From Lutispora thermophila DSM 19022 (GTDB lineage: Bacteria; Bacillota; Clostridia; Lutisporales; Lutisporaceae), in contig NZ_FQZS01000012.1 of the NCBI RefSeq assembly GCF_900142105.1, forward strand, positions 1-64,000: a DNA stretch of 64,000 nt. The letters are read 5' to 3'. The notes beneath the pieces are model-generated. The model saw only the letters and a program-made list of their open reading frames with translations, searched no databases and had not been told where the DNA came from. The position numbers were made by a program, and so were the translations under genes. Below are positions 24,641-32,932 of this stretch, in pieces (positions within the stretch are counted from its first letter, which is position 1; every line of letters begins with the position of its first letter).

Positions 24641-25616
24641 AGCATATGGAAGTTTACTTGGAGCAGCTATTGGAGATGCCATGGGCATGCCGGCTTCATT
24701 TATGTCGCCGGAAGAAATAAATAGAATATATGGGAAAATCACAGATTTTTTAAAGCCCGCAGAAGAACAGATTGCCCATGGGTCTTTGAAACAGGGTGAA
24801 ATAACAGATGATACAGAGGAATCCTTGATAATCTCCTCCGTATTAATAGAAGCAAAAAGATTTGATGTAGATCTTTTTATAAAAAAGATGCGAAATTGGG
24901 CTATAGAAAGAAAAATGCTGGAATCAACGGTTATTGGCCCTAGCACACGAAGGTTCTTGGAAGCCATAATCAGCGGAAAAGATTATAAGGAAGTAGGCAA
25001 AAAGGGGGATACAAACGGTGGAGCTATGAGAGCTATGCCAATTGGCATATTCAATCATGGAAATATAGACAAGGCCGTTGAAGATGCAATACAATCCGCA
25101 TTACCCTCCCACGGTAGCAAGCCTGGTGTAGCTTCCACCTGTGCAGTGGCAGCCGCAGTAGCAGCAGGTGTAGAAGGAGGCTATACAGTTAAGGAAGTAA
25201 TGGAAAAGGCCTTATATGCAGCTCGAAGAGGAGAAGAAGCAGGTTTTGATATACCGGCTCCATCTGTAGCTGCCAGAATTCAATTGGCCATGGATATAGT
25301 AGATAAGAATAGAAGCAAAAGTCTGGAAGACATATGCTATGAACTTTATAGATACATCGGTTCTGATATGAAAAGCTATGAATCCATACCATTGTCATTA
25401 GGTATATTCTATGCAGCCCAAGGTGATGCAGGAAAAGGTATTATTGCTGCTGTAAATGTAGGAAATGATGCAGATACCAATGCCTCCATAACAGGAGGAA
25501 TCTGCGGAGCCTACAGCGGAACCAAGTATCTTAAAGAAAGCTGGATAGAAGAAATAAAGGCTAGGAATAAGATTGACTTTATAAAGATAGCAAAGGACTT
25601 GCTCATGTTATCTTGA
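24630..25616 (+). CDS. ADP-ribosylglycohydrolase-family protein
   Basis: A hydrolase of 328 residues in the DraG/ARH family (PF03747). These enzymes use two Mg2+ ions to cleave N- or O-glycosidic bonds to ADP-ribose or related ribosides. Both metal motifs are present: GEITDDTEESL (near residue 65) and GNDADTNASITGG (near residue 290). The N-terminus YGSLLGAAIGDAMGMP is typical. It overlaps the kinase gene by 11 bp and ends the operon. With an importer and a kinase upstream, a pathway of uptake, glycosidic cleavage and sugar phosphorylation is plausible. A role in protein ADP-ribosylation turnover is less likely, as no transferase is nearby. Confidence 0.9.
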   Translation: MIDRAYGSLLGAAIGDAMGMPASFMSPEEINRIYGKITDFLKPAEEQIAHGSLKQGEITDDTEESLIISSVLIEAKRFDVDLFIKKMRNWAIERKMLESTVIGPSTRRFLEAIISGKDYKEVGKKGDTNGGAMRAMPIGIFNHGNIDKAVEDAIQSALPSHGSKPGVASTCAVAAAVAAGVEGGYTVKEVMEKALYAARRGEEAGFDIPAPSVAARIQLAMDIVDKNRSKSLEDICYELYRYIGSDMKSYESIPLSLGIFYAAQGDAGKGIIAAVNVGNDADTNASITGGICGAYSGTKYLKESWIEEIKARNKIDFIKIAKDLLMLS

Positions 25617-25625
25617 GGGAACTAT

Positions 25626-25658
25626 AAAAAACATGGATGGAATAATCCATGTTTTTTT
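25626..25658 (+). terminator. Terminator after the ADP-ribosylglycohydrolase gene
   Basis: Hairpin AAAAACATGGAT / ATCCATGTTTTT with a T run, 10 bp after the stop codon. Confidence 0.85.
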
Positions 25659-25797
25659 AATATAAACCCATGGTGTCAATGAAAAGGCGTATGAACAGAG
25701 TCTTTTTAGCCAGGCCTTCTACAACAAGGGATATTGGGTTTTTCATGTTACAATTCTTTAGTTGCTGTGATGATTTTCAAAAAATAAAGTTAGTTAG

Positions 25798-25847
25798 TTG
25801 AAAAATTTTCTATTTTCAGTATAATAAGAAATATGACAAATATTGTC
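25798..25847 (+). promoter_or_regulatory. Promoter of the SLH protein gene
   Basis: TTGAAA (25798-25803), a 16-bp spacer and TATAAT (25820-25825). A short palindrome, GACAA-N3-TTGTC, follows at 25835-25847. Nothing else was seen in the gap from 25659 to 25888. Confidence 0.55.
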
Positions 25848-25888
25848 GAAAATTATAAAACATAAAACAAAAGAAGGATGGGATTAAA

Positions 25889-27142
25889 ATGGAAAAAGCG
25901 GTAAGTATTCTATTAACACTAACATTTATTTTATCCTCTACTATCTTTGTATCTGCTGATGAAAATTTTAAAACTTATGGAGAATTGCTTTACGACATAG
26001 GTGTGATATCAGGCTCCGATGGAAACATTAATGAAAACGGCCAAATAACAAGAGAAGAAATGGTAACGGTTTTGATTAAAATATCGGATAAATATATAGA
26101 TTTTGAATCTTATGTTCCTCCCAAAACTCCGTCATTTAAAGATGTACCTGTTTCTCATTGGGCTTATAAGAATATAGAATTTGCACTTAAGAACAATATT
26201 ACTACAGGTGTAGGAAATGGTTACTTTGGATTAGGACAGCCCATTACATATAATCAGGCATCTATATTTTTGATAAGAAGTTTAAATGCAAATCTTGATG
26301 GCATAAATTATGCAACTGCAGCAAGTGAAATAAAGGAAAAGTTCAAATTGTCTCTTTCGCATGAAGTGGCGCCAAATGATCCATTAAAAAGAGGAGAAGT
26401 TTTTGAATTATTAGCGAAAACATTAAATATGGATGATTATAATCTTAAAGTAAAAAAGGTAGAGACAATAGGGCTTGATGAGTCAAAAATATCTATGTTC
26501 AACCAAAACATTGGTGATGTAATTTCATATAAAGATAAAGCAAATGTATCAGAGAATGTGTCTAATAAAACGGAAAAGAGCGCTAATGATGAATTCCCTG
26601 TTGATTTGCTTGAAAATATAAGTGTAGATGGTTTCGCTCCGGAAGAAAGAGAAGAGTTTATTCAAATATTAGAAGAAAGGAAATTGATGAAAGATTTAAT
26701 CGGCAAGTATTTGGCAGGGAAGTATATGAATATATCCTTAAAAGACTTTGATAGCATGTTTAAAGACCGTGATATTAAAGCAAATGGTACTATTATAGAC
26801 GAATATACAAGGGAAGATGTAGATTATAAGTATTCTGTATCAAGATACAAACCCACATTTTTCTTTATGCCGGAGGATAATATATGTGCAGTAACAATAA
26901 GTTATTATGAATTTGGTTATGATTGCAATGTCAAAGAAATAAGAAAGTATGAAACTGTTGATGATACTACTCCTTATGCATTAATTCTTAGACCTGTATG
27001 GTATGATGAACTTGAGGATAATGATCAAAATTATGTAGACAGCTATTTGATAGTTTTCCATGATAAAGACGATAATGTAAAAACAATTTTCATATCACCT
27101 CATTGTGAAGGATATTTCAATGAGGCAGATAATACAAACTGA
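25889..27142 (+). CDS. Secreted S-layer homology (SLH) domain protein
   Basis: An exported protein of 417 residues with a signal peptide (about 1-23, ending VSADE). Two to three SLH-like repeats occupy about 28-185, for example FKDVPVSHWAYKNIEFALKN followed by GVGNGYFGLGQPITYNQA. SLH repeats bind pyruvylated cell-wall polymers, so the protein is probably anchored in the envelope. The C-terminal 230 residues are acidic and match no family I recognise. It is monocistronic with its own promoter and terminator. Confidence 0.82.
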   Translation: MEKAVSILLTLTFILSSTIFVSADENFKTYGELLYDIGVISGSDGNINENGQITREEMVTVLIKISDKYIDFESYVPPKTPSFKDVPVSHWAYKNIEFALKNNITTGVGNGYFGLGQPITYNQASIFLIRSLNANLDGINYATAASEIKEKFKLSLSHEVAPNDPLKRGEVFELLAKTLNMDDYNLKVKKVETIGLDESKISMFNQNIGDVISYKDKANVSENVSNKTEKSANDEFPVDLLENISVDGFAPEEREEFIQILEERKLMKDLIGKYLAGKYMNISLKDFDSMFKDRDIKANGTIIDEYTREDVDYKYSVSRYKPTFFFMPEDNICAVTISYYEFGYDCNVKEIRKYETVDDTTPYALILRPVWYDELEDNDQNYVDSYLIVFHDKDDNVKTIFISPHCEGYFNEADNTN

Positions 27143-27168
27143 AAGATATTTTAGCATATGATGATTTG

Positions 27169-27209
27169 CAGAAAAAGCGGCATTCAAAATTTGAAAGCCG
27201 CTTTTTCTG
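27169..27209 (+). terminator. Terminator after the SLH gene
   Basis: Hairpin CAGAAAAAGCGGC / GCCGCTTTTTCTG lies between two convergent genes and may serve both. Confidence 0.82.
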
Positions 27210-27248
27210 ATAAAGTGCAGAGCTTTTCAACACGAACCGGTGCTTTTA

Positions 27249-28112
27249 TTATTTCTTACGAACAGGAATCCAAACCTCACTATACCCGTAATCCTTTTTA
27301 TCTGGATCCATCTTTGTAAAAGAAAAGGAAGGAGCATTTATCACTTCGTAGTTGGAAGAAGGGAGCCATTCAGAATATATTCTAGCCATTGTCTGTTGCA
27401 ATGTAGATGGGAATGGTCCTTCATTAGGAAATACTGCCCAAGTGCAAGCTTCAATGGGCACCTTGTCTAATTTATCACTGATATTATTTTCTGTGGTCAG
27501 AACACCAATTAAATGAGTTAAATATCCTTCTTCTTTTAAGAAATTCGTATCAGAATCATAAGACGCATTTACGACCTCATAAGGTTCTATGTTTTGAAGA
27601 GCGTGCATTTCTTTTCTTTGCTCTTCTGTTATGCTTTGGGCAAGCTTTACAATCTCATTATTAACACCTTCAAATTGCAGGGGAACACGCTTGCTTACAC
27701 CTACCAAATTAAAGGCTGGTTTCTCTTCAATCCTGAATTCCATGCTGATTCCTCCTTTAACGGTTATTATAAATGAAAGTTTAGGGAAGCACTTGCTTAC
27801 GCCTTTCTTCATCACATCTGATGGCAGAAATCCGCTCCATTTCTTAAATGCTCTGGTAAAGCCGTCAATAGACTGATATCCGTATTTAAAAGCCACATCC
27901 GTTACTTTTTCTCCATGCAATAAATCCATATTTGCTTCTGATAACCTTCTGTATTTTATATACTCATTTAGACTTAATCCAGAAAGATAATAAAATATTT
28001 TTCTGAAGTGATAATCAGAAACCCCAGTATACTCAGATATAATTTCAGATGATATATCATCAGTTAAATGTTCTTCAATATAATCCATCACATGATTTAA
28101 TTCTTTAAGCAT
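27249..28112 (-). CDS. AraC-family regulator with GyrI-like effector domain
   Basis: A transcription regulator of 287 residues. Two helix-turn-helix units occupy about 5-100 (ISEYTGVSDYHFRKIFYYLS; DVAFKYGYQSIDGFTRAFKK). The GyrI-like small-molecule-binding domain is about 125-287 (EFRIEEKPAFNLVGVSKRVP). This arrangement resembles Rob/BmrR-type sensors of drugs or other hydrophobic ligands. The ATG at 28112 is chosen because AGGTGGGAG precedes it; the ATG at 28175 lacks a site. It stands alone, so its target may be itself or a distant gene. Confidence 0.87.
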   Translation of the reverse strand: MLKELNHVMDYIEEHLTDDISSEIISEYTGVSDYHFRKIFYYLSGLSLNEYIKYRRLSEANMDLLHGEKVTDVAFKYGYQSIDGFTRAFKKWSGFLPSDVMKKGVSKCFPKLSFIITVKGGISMEFRIEEKPAFNLVGVSKRVPLQFEGVNNEIVKLAQSITEEQRKEMHALQNIEPYEVVNASYDSDTNFLKEEGYLTHLIGVLTTENNISDKLDKVPIEACTWAVFPNEGPFPSTLQQTMARIYSEWLPSSNYEVINAPSFSFTKMDPDKKDYGYSEVWIPVRKK

Positions 28113-28207
28113 TGTCTCCCACCTTTCATATTTACATGATACCAAAGTTGTTATATTGATGCTCGACATTTTCATATAAATATTATCGAATAGCTTTAAA
28201 AGGTATT

Positions 28208-28250
28208 AAAACTCCTTTCCTGTGCAATCTTCGCTAGGAAAGGAGTTTTT
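28208..28250 (-). terminator. Terminator after the BON-domain gene
   Basis: Inverted repeat AAACTCCTTTCCT / AGGAAAGGAGTTT just past the minus-strand stop codon. Confidence 0.75.
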
Positions 28251-28251
28251 G

Positions 28252-28695
28252 TTACTGTTCCTCTGTTTTAATATTATCCACAATTTTTGTCACGCCTCTG
28301 GCTGAAGAAGCCAGTTCCGTGGCCTTTTTCTTATACATATCATCTTCAACATGCCCCATCAATACAGCAGTGCCGCCTTTTACATCTACTTCCACATTGG
28401 ATAAGCCTTCTTGTTTTTCACTTTTGTATAGCTTGTTTTCGATTTCATATTTAATGTGGCTGTCTGTAATATTGCTGCTGTCCATGCTAATGGTTATGTC
28501 GTTTTCTACAGATAAGACTCCATCAATTTTCTTTGCTATTTCTTCTGCAAAAATTTTTTCTGCCAATACATCTGCAACTCCAGATATAATCACGTTGCCT
28601 TCACGACAGTCAATGTTTATGTCCATTGCACTGAGCTGCATTTTTTCCTCAAGTTCCTTTTTTATGCGATTGACAATTTCTGCATCTCTATTCAT
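28252..28695 (-). CDS. Protein with two BON domains
   Basis: A protein of 147 residues built of two BON (OsmY/nodulation) domains, about 3-70 and 76-147, each with the pattern of a hydrophobic core and central glycine (GNVIISGVADV; GTAVLMGHVEDD). BON domains bind phospholipids or other envelope partners. In some proteins they assist stress tolerance. No signal peptide follows the chosen ATG at 28695 (GGAGAAG upstream), so it is probably cytoplasmic or peripheral. An ATG at 28779 would add 28 residues without a ribosome site. Confidence 0.82.
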   Translation of the reverse strand: MNRDAEIVNRIKKELEEKMQLSAMDINIDCREGNVIISGVADVLAEKIFAEEIAKKIDGVLSVENDITISMDSSNITDSHIKYEIENKLYKSEKQEGLSNVEVDVKGGTAVLMGHVEDDMYKKKATELASSARGVTKIVDNIKTEEQ

Positions 28696-28833
28696 ATAAA
28701 CTTCTCCGATAATATTATGGTGTCTTAAAATACGGTTCCACAAAAATGGATGGTTAATGTATTCGTAAGATATTTTCAAATATATAAATAAGGGATATGA
28801 TTATATCAGATGCTAATTTGAAGGAGAAGAGTT

Positions 28834-29064
28834 ATGAGTAAAAAAATAGAATTGAGCAAAGAAAAACATGGACATATGATATTGCTGATTAAAAATTACT
28901 TCAAAAAAGAAAGAGATGAGGAATTGGGAGATTTGGCTGCCATGCTGATTCTGGATTTTTTCATAGAAAAATTAGCTCCTGAATTCTATAATCAAGGTGT
29001 CTATGATTCCTATAAATATTTCTCGGAAAAGCTGGAAGACTTATTGGAGATTCAAAAGTACTAG
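28834..29064 (+). CDS. DUF2164 family protein
   Basis: A small cytoplasmic protein of 76 residues matching DUF2164 along its whole length: start IELSKEKHGHMILLIKNYFK, central ELGDLAAMLILDFFIEKLAP, and end EFYNQGVYDSYKYFSEKL. Function is unknown in the family. It has a good AAGGAGAAG site and lies 80 bp upstream of the amidase gene without a terminator between. Confidence 0.85.
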   Translation: MSKKIELSKEKHGHMILLIKNYFKKERDEELGDLAAMLILDFFIEKLAPEFYNQGVYDSYKYFSEKLEDLLEIQKY

Positions 29065-29144
29065 GTCTAATTAAACAACAGTAACCTATTAATATGAATG
29101 TTTGGTATAATATACCTAATTAGAATATTTGAAGGAGTGGTGTT

Positions 29145-29969
29145 ATGGGGAAGATAAGAGTTGGCATATGCCAAATGCGTGTGGATCTGGATAAAAGCAG
29201 CAATTTGAAGAAAGCTGACAACATGATAAGAGAGGCTGCCGCTAATGGAAGCGATTTTGTTGTTTTGCCCGAAATGTTCAACTGCCCCTATGAAAACAAG
29301 TATTTTCCCATATTTGCAGAAACCTATTCAGGAGAGACTACCCGCATGTTGTCCAATCTGGCAAAGGAGCTGGGAATATATATTATAGGCGGTTCCATTC
29401 CGGAAGAAGACAACGGATCGATATATAATACTTCATACTCCTTCGATAGAGGTGGCAAACTCATAGGCAAGCATAGAAAGATGCACCTGTTTGATATTGA
29501 TGTAGAAGGTGGAATAAGGTTCAAAGAATCGGATACATTGGAATATGGAAATAATGTAACTGTATTTGATACAGAGTTTTGTAAAGTAGGTGTTGCCATA
29601 TGTTATGACATGCGCTTTCCTGAGCTCATGAGGCTTATGGCATTGGCGGGTGCTGAGATTATCATAGTTCCGGCAGCTTTCAACATGACCACCGGTCCGG
29701 CTCATTGGCATATTACAGTTAGAGCAAGAGCATTGGATAATCAGGTGTATTTCATTGCAGCTTCACCTTCAAGAGATCTGGATTTCACCTATCATGCCTA
29801 TGGCCACTCATGCATAGTAAGCCCATGGGGAGAGATAATTAAAGAAGCAGAAGAGAAAGAATGCATCCTTTATGGTGAATTGGATTTGGATGTGGTGGAA
29901 AAAGTGAGGAGAGAACTGCCTTTGTTGAAACATAGGAGAACTGACATTTACGATGTTTATAAGAAATAG
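29145..29969 (+). CDS. Carbon-nitrogen hydrolase (omega-amidase/Nit2-like)
   Basis: A nitrilase-superfamily amidase of 274 residues. The catalytic triad is Glu43 (VVLPEMFNCP), Lys112 (GKHRKMHLFD) and Cys153 (GVAICYDMRFPEL). The closest type is omega-amidase, which hydrolyses alpha-ketoglutaramate and alpha-ketosuccinamate, fitting repair of keto-amides made during amino acid transamination. The start ATG follows GAAGGAG. The old yellow enzyme gene follows after 21 bp, so the two are probably co-transcribed. Confidence 0.9.
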   Translation: MGKIRVGICQMRVDLDKSSNLKKADNMIREAAANGSDFVVLPEMFNCPYENKYFPIFAETYSGETTRMLSNLAKELGIYIIGGSIPEEDNGSIYNTSYSFDRGGKLIGKHRKMHLFDIDVEGGIRFKESDTLEYGNNVTVFDTEFCKVGVAICYDMRFPELMRLMALAGAEIIIVPAAFNMTTGPAHWHITVRARALDNQVYFIAASPSRDLDFTYHAYGHSCIVSPWGEIIKEAEEKECILYGELDLDVVEKVRRELPLLKHRRTDIYDVYKK

Positions 29970-29990
29970 ATGGTGAAAGGTGTGAGAATC

Positions 29991-31010
29991 ATGTCCAAGC
30001 TTTTTTCCAGCTTTAAGATAAAGAATATGGAGGTAAGAAACAGAATCGTTATGCCTCCTATGTGCATGTATAGCTCTGATATTGAAGGCAAAGCAAATTC
30101 ATGGCATTTCGTGCATTATGTCACAAGATCAATAGGCGGTGTTGGACTTATCATAGTTGAAGCCACCGCTGTTGAGCCTAAAGGAAGGCTATCAGACAGA
30201 GACTTGGGTATATGGGATGATTCACATATTGAAGGGTTGTCTAAAATTGTTGAAGAAGTAAAAAAGTACGGAGCCAAAATTGGAATACAGATCAACCATG
30301 CAGGAAGAAAATGCGGTGCCAACGAGAAATCAATAATAGCTCCAAGTGCCATTGCCTTTGATGAAAACTATAAAACACCAGTTGAAATGACCAAGGATGA
30401 CATTAAAAACACTGTAAATTTATTTAGAAATGCGGCCTTAAGAGCATATAAAGCAGGATTTGACATGATTGAGATTCACGGAGCCCATGGTTACCTGATA
30501 AATCAGTTCCTATCACCTTTATCCAACAGGAGAACCGATGAATATGGAGGATCCCCAGAGAACAGAGCCAGATTTCTTAAAGAAGTTATACATGCAGTAA
30601 GAGAAGTATGGCCTGAAATTATGCCCCTTGGTGTCAGAGTTTCTGCAGAAGATTATGCTGAAGGGGGAAACCATGATACAGACTTGGCAGAAATTATCAA
30701 TATGGTTAAATCTGAAGGGGTTGATATAGTCAATGTAAGCTCAGGTGCTGTAGTACCCGCCAATATTAAAGCATATCCTGGATATCAGATAAAATTTGCA
30801 GAAACCATCAAAAAAATTACCGGATTGCCTGTCATAGCAGGAGGACTGATTACGGAAGCTGTTATGGCGGAAGAAATAATCCAGAATGAAAGAGCTGATA
30901 TGGTATATATTGGAAGGGAGCTTCTAAGAAATCCATATTTCCCACTAAATGCTGCAAAAAAAGTAAGAGATGAAATAACTTGGCCAGTACAATATGAAAG
31001 AGCAAAATAA
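29991..31010 (+). CDS. namA: NADH:flavin oxidoreductase/old yellow enzyme, NamA-like
   Basis: An FMN-dependent ene-reductase of 339 residues in the YqjM/NamA branch of old yellow enzymes. It reduces activated C=C bonds with NAD(P)H. Typical stretches are NRIVMPPMCMYS at the FMN site, GIQINHAGRKC, EIHGAHGYLINQFLSP and the active-site DEYGGS. The ATG at 29991 has AAGGTG upstream; an ATG at 29970 directly abuts the amidase stop and is less likely. It lies in an operon with the amidase and is followed by a strong terminator. Confidence 0.88.
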   Translation: MSKLFSSFKIKNMEVRNRIVMPPMCMYSSDIEGKANSWHFVHYVTRSIGGVGLIIVEATAVEPKGRLSDRDLGIWDDSHIEGLSKIVEEVKKYGAKIGIQINHAGRKCGANEKSIIAPSAIAFDENYKTPVEMTKDDIKNTVNLFRNAALRAYKAGFDMIEIHGAHGYLINQFLSPLSNRRTDEYGGSPENRARFLKEVIHAVREVWPEIMPLGVRVSAEDYAEGGNHDTDLAEIINMVKSEGVDIVNVSSGAVVPANIKAYPGYQIKFAETIKKITGLPVIAGGLITEAVMAEEIIQNERADMVYIGRELLRNPYFPLNAAKKVRDEITWPVQYERAK

Positions 31011-31011
31011 C

Positions 31012-31055
31012 AAAATCTCCTCAACAACGAATTAGATTGTTGAGGAGATTTTATT
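31012..31055 (+). terminator. Terminator after namA
   Basis: Hairpin AAAATCTCCTCAACAA / TTGTTGAGGAGATTTT starting 1 bp after the stop codon. Confidence 0.88.
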
Positions 31056-31064
31056 ATTTTGCTA

Positions 31065-31160
31065 GGAAAGTATAAATTAAAAGTTATACTTTCCGTTAAA
31101 AGCCTTTCTTGTGAACCATAGAAGAAATAATTCCACCTTAATATAAACTTTCCGTAATGT
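31065..31160. repeat. Dispersed intergenic repeat, copy 2
   Basis: Begins GGAAAGTATAA and folds on itself (GGAAAGTATAA / TTATACTTTCC at 31065-31094). A second half, CACCTTAATATAAACTTTCC, is at about 31135-31154. It is related to 20758-20799 and 49661-49701. Confidence 0.55.
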
Positions 31161-31213
31161 TTTTCTTATAACCAGAAATTACTAAAAAATAATTAAGTTA
31201 TTGACATAAACTA

Positions 31214-31260
31214 TTGAATGAACAGAAAAAATATATTATAATATACCTATACGGGGTATA
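31214..31260 (+). promoter_or_regulatory. Glutaredoxin promoter with CsoR-like palindrome
   Basis: TTGAAT (31214-31219), a 17-bp spacer and TATAAT (31237-31242). At the predicted start site is TATACC-TATAC-GGGGTATA (31242-31260), an inverted repeat with a G4 arm that resembles CsoR-type copper operators. A second TTGACA at 31201-31206 is not in register. Confidence 0.5.
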
Positions 31261-31288
31261 AGGATATTGTTTATAGGGAGGTATAAAA

Positions 31289-31519
31289 ATGAGTATTACA
31301 GTTTATTCAACTCCTACATGCCCATGGTGTCACAGGGTAAAAGAGTATTTGCAGAGCAAAGGTATTGAATACAAGGATGTAAATGTAGCAGAAGATAGGG
31401 CTGCTGCCATGGAGATGATTAAAAAGTCTGGCCAAACGGGAGTGCCAGTAGTAGATATTGATGGTAATATAATAGTGGGTTTTGATCAATATAGAATTGA
31501 CTCTCTATTAAAAATATAG
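31289..31519 (+). CDS. Glutaredoxin-family thiol-disulfide protein
   Basis: A cytoplasmic redox protein of 76 residues with the thioredoxin fold. The active site is TPTCPWCHRVKEYL (Cys12/Cys15), the cis-proline region is TGVPVVDIDG, and the C-terminal glycine motif is IIVGFDQYRIDSLL. The CPWC site and short length fit small clostridial glutaredoxin/NrdH-like proteins. Single gene with its own promoter and terminator. The palindrome in its promoter suggests metal control. Confidence 0.9.
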   Translation: MSITVYSTPTCPWCHRVKEYLQSKGIEYKDVNVAEDRAAAMEMIKKSGQTGVPVVDIDGNIIVGFDQYRIDSLLKI

Positions 31520-31544
31520 AAAAGTCAATAAAACTTTAGTATAT

Positions 31545-31593
31545 GCACCCTGAATGTCAGATAAACATGACATTTAGTGGTGCTTTTTTTTTT
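31545..31593 (+). terminator. Terminator after the glutaredoxin gene
   Basis: Long hairpin GCACCCTGAATGTCA / TGACATTTAGTGGTGC followed by ten or more T. Confidence 0.9.
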
Positions 31594-31602
31594 CAAAAGT
31601 AG

Positions 31603-31657
31603 TTGACAACTGATGATATAAAAGCTTATACTGTATATAAACTATATAAACAGTATA
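31603..31657 (+). promoter_or_regulatory. Promoter and operator of the Ytr-like operon
   Basis: TTGACA (31603-31608), an 18-bp spacer and TATACT (31627-31632). A perfect inverted repeat, TATACTGT (31627-31634) and ACAGTATA (31650-31657), overlaps the -10, as expected for autorepression by the GntR/YtrA protein. Confidence 0.7.
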
Positions 31658-31687
31658 GCCTTTATGCGAATAATGGAGGTAAGCAAT

Positions 31688-32062
31688 GTGAACATTATAA
31701 TATCCAACCAGAGCGATAAACCAATTTATGAACAAATAGCTGATCAGATGAAAAATCTCATAATAAATGGCGAATTATCAGAATCCGAGCTGCTGCCTTC
31801 CATACGAAATCTGGCTAAGGAATTGCAGATAAGTGTCATAACGACAAAAAGAGCCTATGAAGAGTTAGAAAGGGAAGGATATATAGTAAGCGTACCCGGT
31901 AAAGGCTCCTTTGTAAGACCTCAGAACAAAGAACTGCTTAAGGAAGCCAGAATACGAATTGTGGAAGACAAGATGGCTGAAGCTGTATCAGCAGCAAAAA
32001 CTATAGATATGTCCTTAGAAGAACTTCAAGAAATACTGAGGCTTTTGTATGAGGAGGTATAG
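31688..32062 (+). CDS. GntR-family regulator, YtrA subfamily
   Basis: A short DNA-binding protein of 124 residues: an N-terminal winged helix (PIYEQIADQMKNLIINGELS ... PSIRNLAKELQISVITTKRA ... VPGKGSFV) and a brief helical tail for dimerisation, without an effector domain. This is the YtrA type, usually the repressor of an adjacent ABC transporter that responds to cell-envelope stress. The GTG at 31688 is chosen because GGAGG lies 8 bp before it. The ATPase gene starts 3 bp after its stop. Confidence 0.88.
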   Translation: MNIIISNQSDKPIYEQIADQMKNLIINGELSESELLPSIRNLAKELQISVITTKRAYEELEREGYIVSVPGKGSFVRPQNKELLKEARIRIVEDKMAEAVSAAKTIDMSLEELQEILRLLYEEV

Positions 32063-32065
32063 AGA

Positions 32066-32932
32066 ATGGAGACCATATTAGAAATTAAAGGATTGAAAAA
32101 AAGTTTCAAGGATTTTAGTCTCAAGGGTATAGATATCACCATAGAAAAAGGCTATATAATGGGATTTGTTGGACCAAATGGTGCAGGTAAGACTACTACA
32201 ATAAAGCTCATTATGAATCTTATGAAAAAGGATGAAGGTGTCATCAAAATATTTGGTCTGGATAATGTTAAGCATGAATTAGATATAAAGCAAAAGATAG
32301 GATTTGTATATGATGAAAACAATTATTATGAAGAGCTTACAATTTTAGAGATGAAAAGGGTTGTGGCACCATTTTATAAAACATGGGATGATAATGCTTT
32401 TAATAAGTACATTGGAGAGTTTAGATTACCTCTAAAGAAGAAGATAAAGGATTTGTCAAAGGGAATGAAGATGAAATTTTCTCTGACAGTAGCCTTATCC
32501 CATAATGCACAATTGCTGATAATGGATGAACCTACTTCCGGATTGGATCCTTTGGTAAGAAGGGAGCTTTTGGAGATACTTTCTCAGATTATCCAGGATG
32601 AAAACAAGGCGGTATTCTTCTCTACCCATATAACTACAGATCTTGAAAAGATTGCAGATTATATAACCCTAATAAATGACGGTGAAATTGTATTATGCTC
32701 AGATAAAGATGAGCTTATGAACAACTACGGTTTAGTAAGGGGAGGCAAAGAATTGCTTTATAATCTGAACACAAAGGACTTTATCGGTATTAAGGAAAAC
32801 CAGTTTGGTTTTGAGGCATTGGTTAAAGATAAAAATCAGGCCCAAAAGGCTTATAAAGATAAGATAATCATAGAAAAGCCCAGCTTAGAGGATATAATGC
32901 TATATTATACCAGGAGGTGTCAAAATGTTTAA
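32066..32932 (+). CDS. ABC transporter ATP-binding protein (YtrB-like)
   Basis: An ATPase of 288 residues. It has Walker [10 protein letters not shown] (near residue 36), signature LSKGMKMKFSLTVALS, Walker B LLIMDEPTSGLDP and switch His in FSTHITTDLE. The signature reads LSKGM rather than LSGGQ, as is common in this export subgroup. It overlaps the permease gene by 8 bp. Probable role is export or membrane-stress defence. Substrate unknown. Confidence 0.88.
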   Translation: METILEIKGLKKSFKDFSLKGIDITIEKGYIMGFVGPNGAGKTTTIKLIMNLMKKDEGVIKIFGLDNVKHELDIKQKIGFVYDENNYYEELTILEMKRVVAPFYKTWDDNAFNKYIGEFRLPLKKKIKDLSKGMKMKFSLTVALSHNAQLLIMDEPTSGLDPLVRRELLEILSQIIQDENKAVFFSTHITTDLEKIADYITLINDGEIVLCSDKDELMNNYGLVRGGKELLYNLNTKDFIGIKENQFGFEALVKDKNQAQKAYKDKIIIEKPSLEDIMLYYTRRCQNV

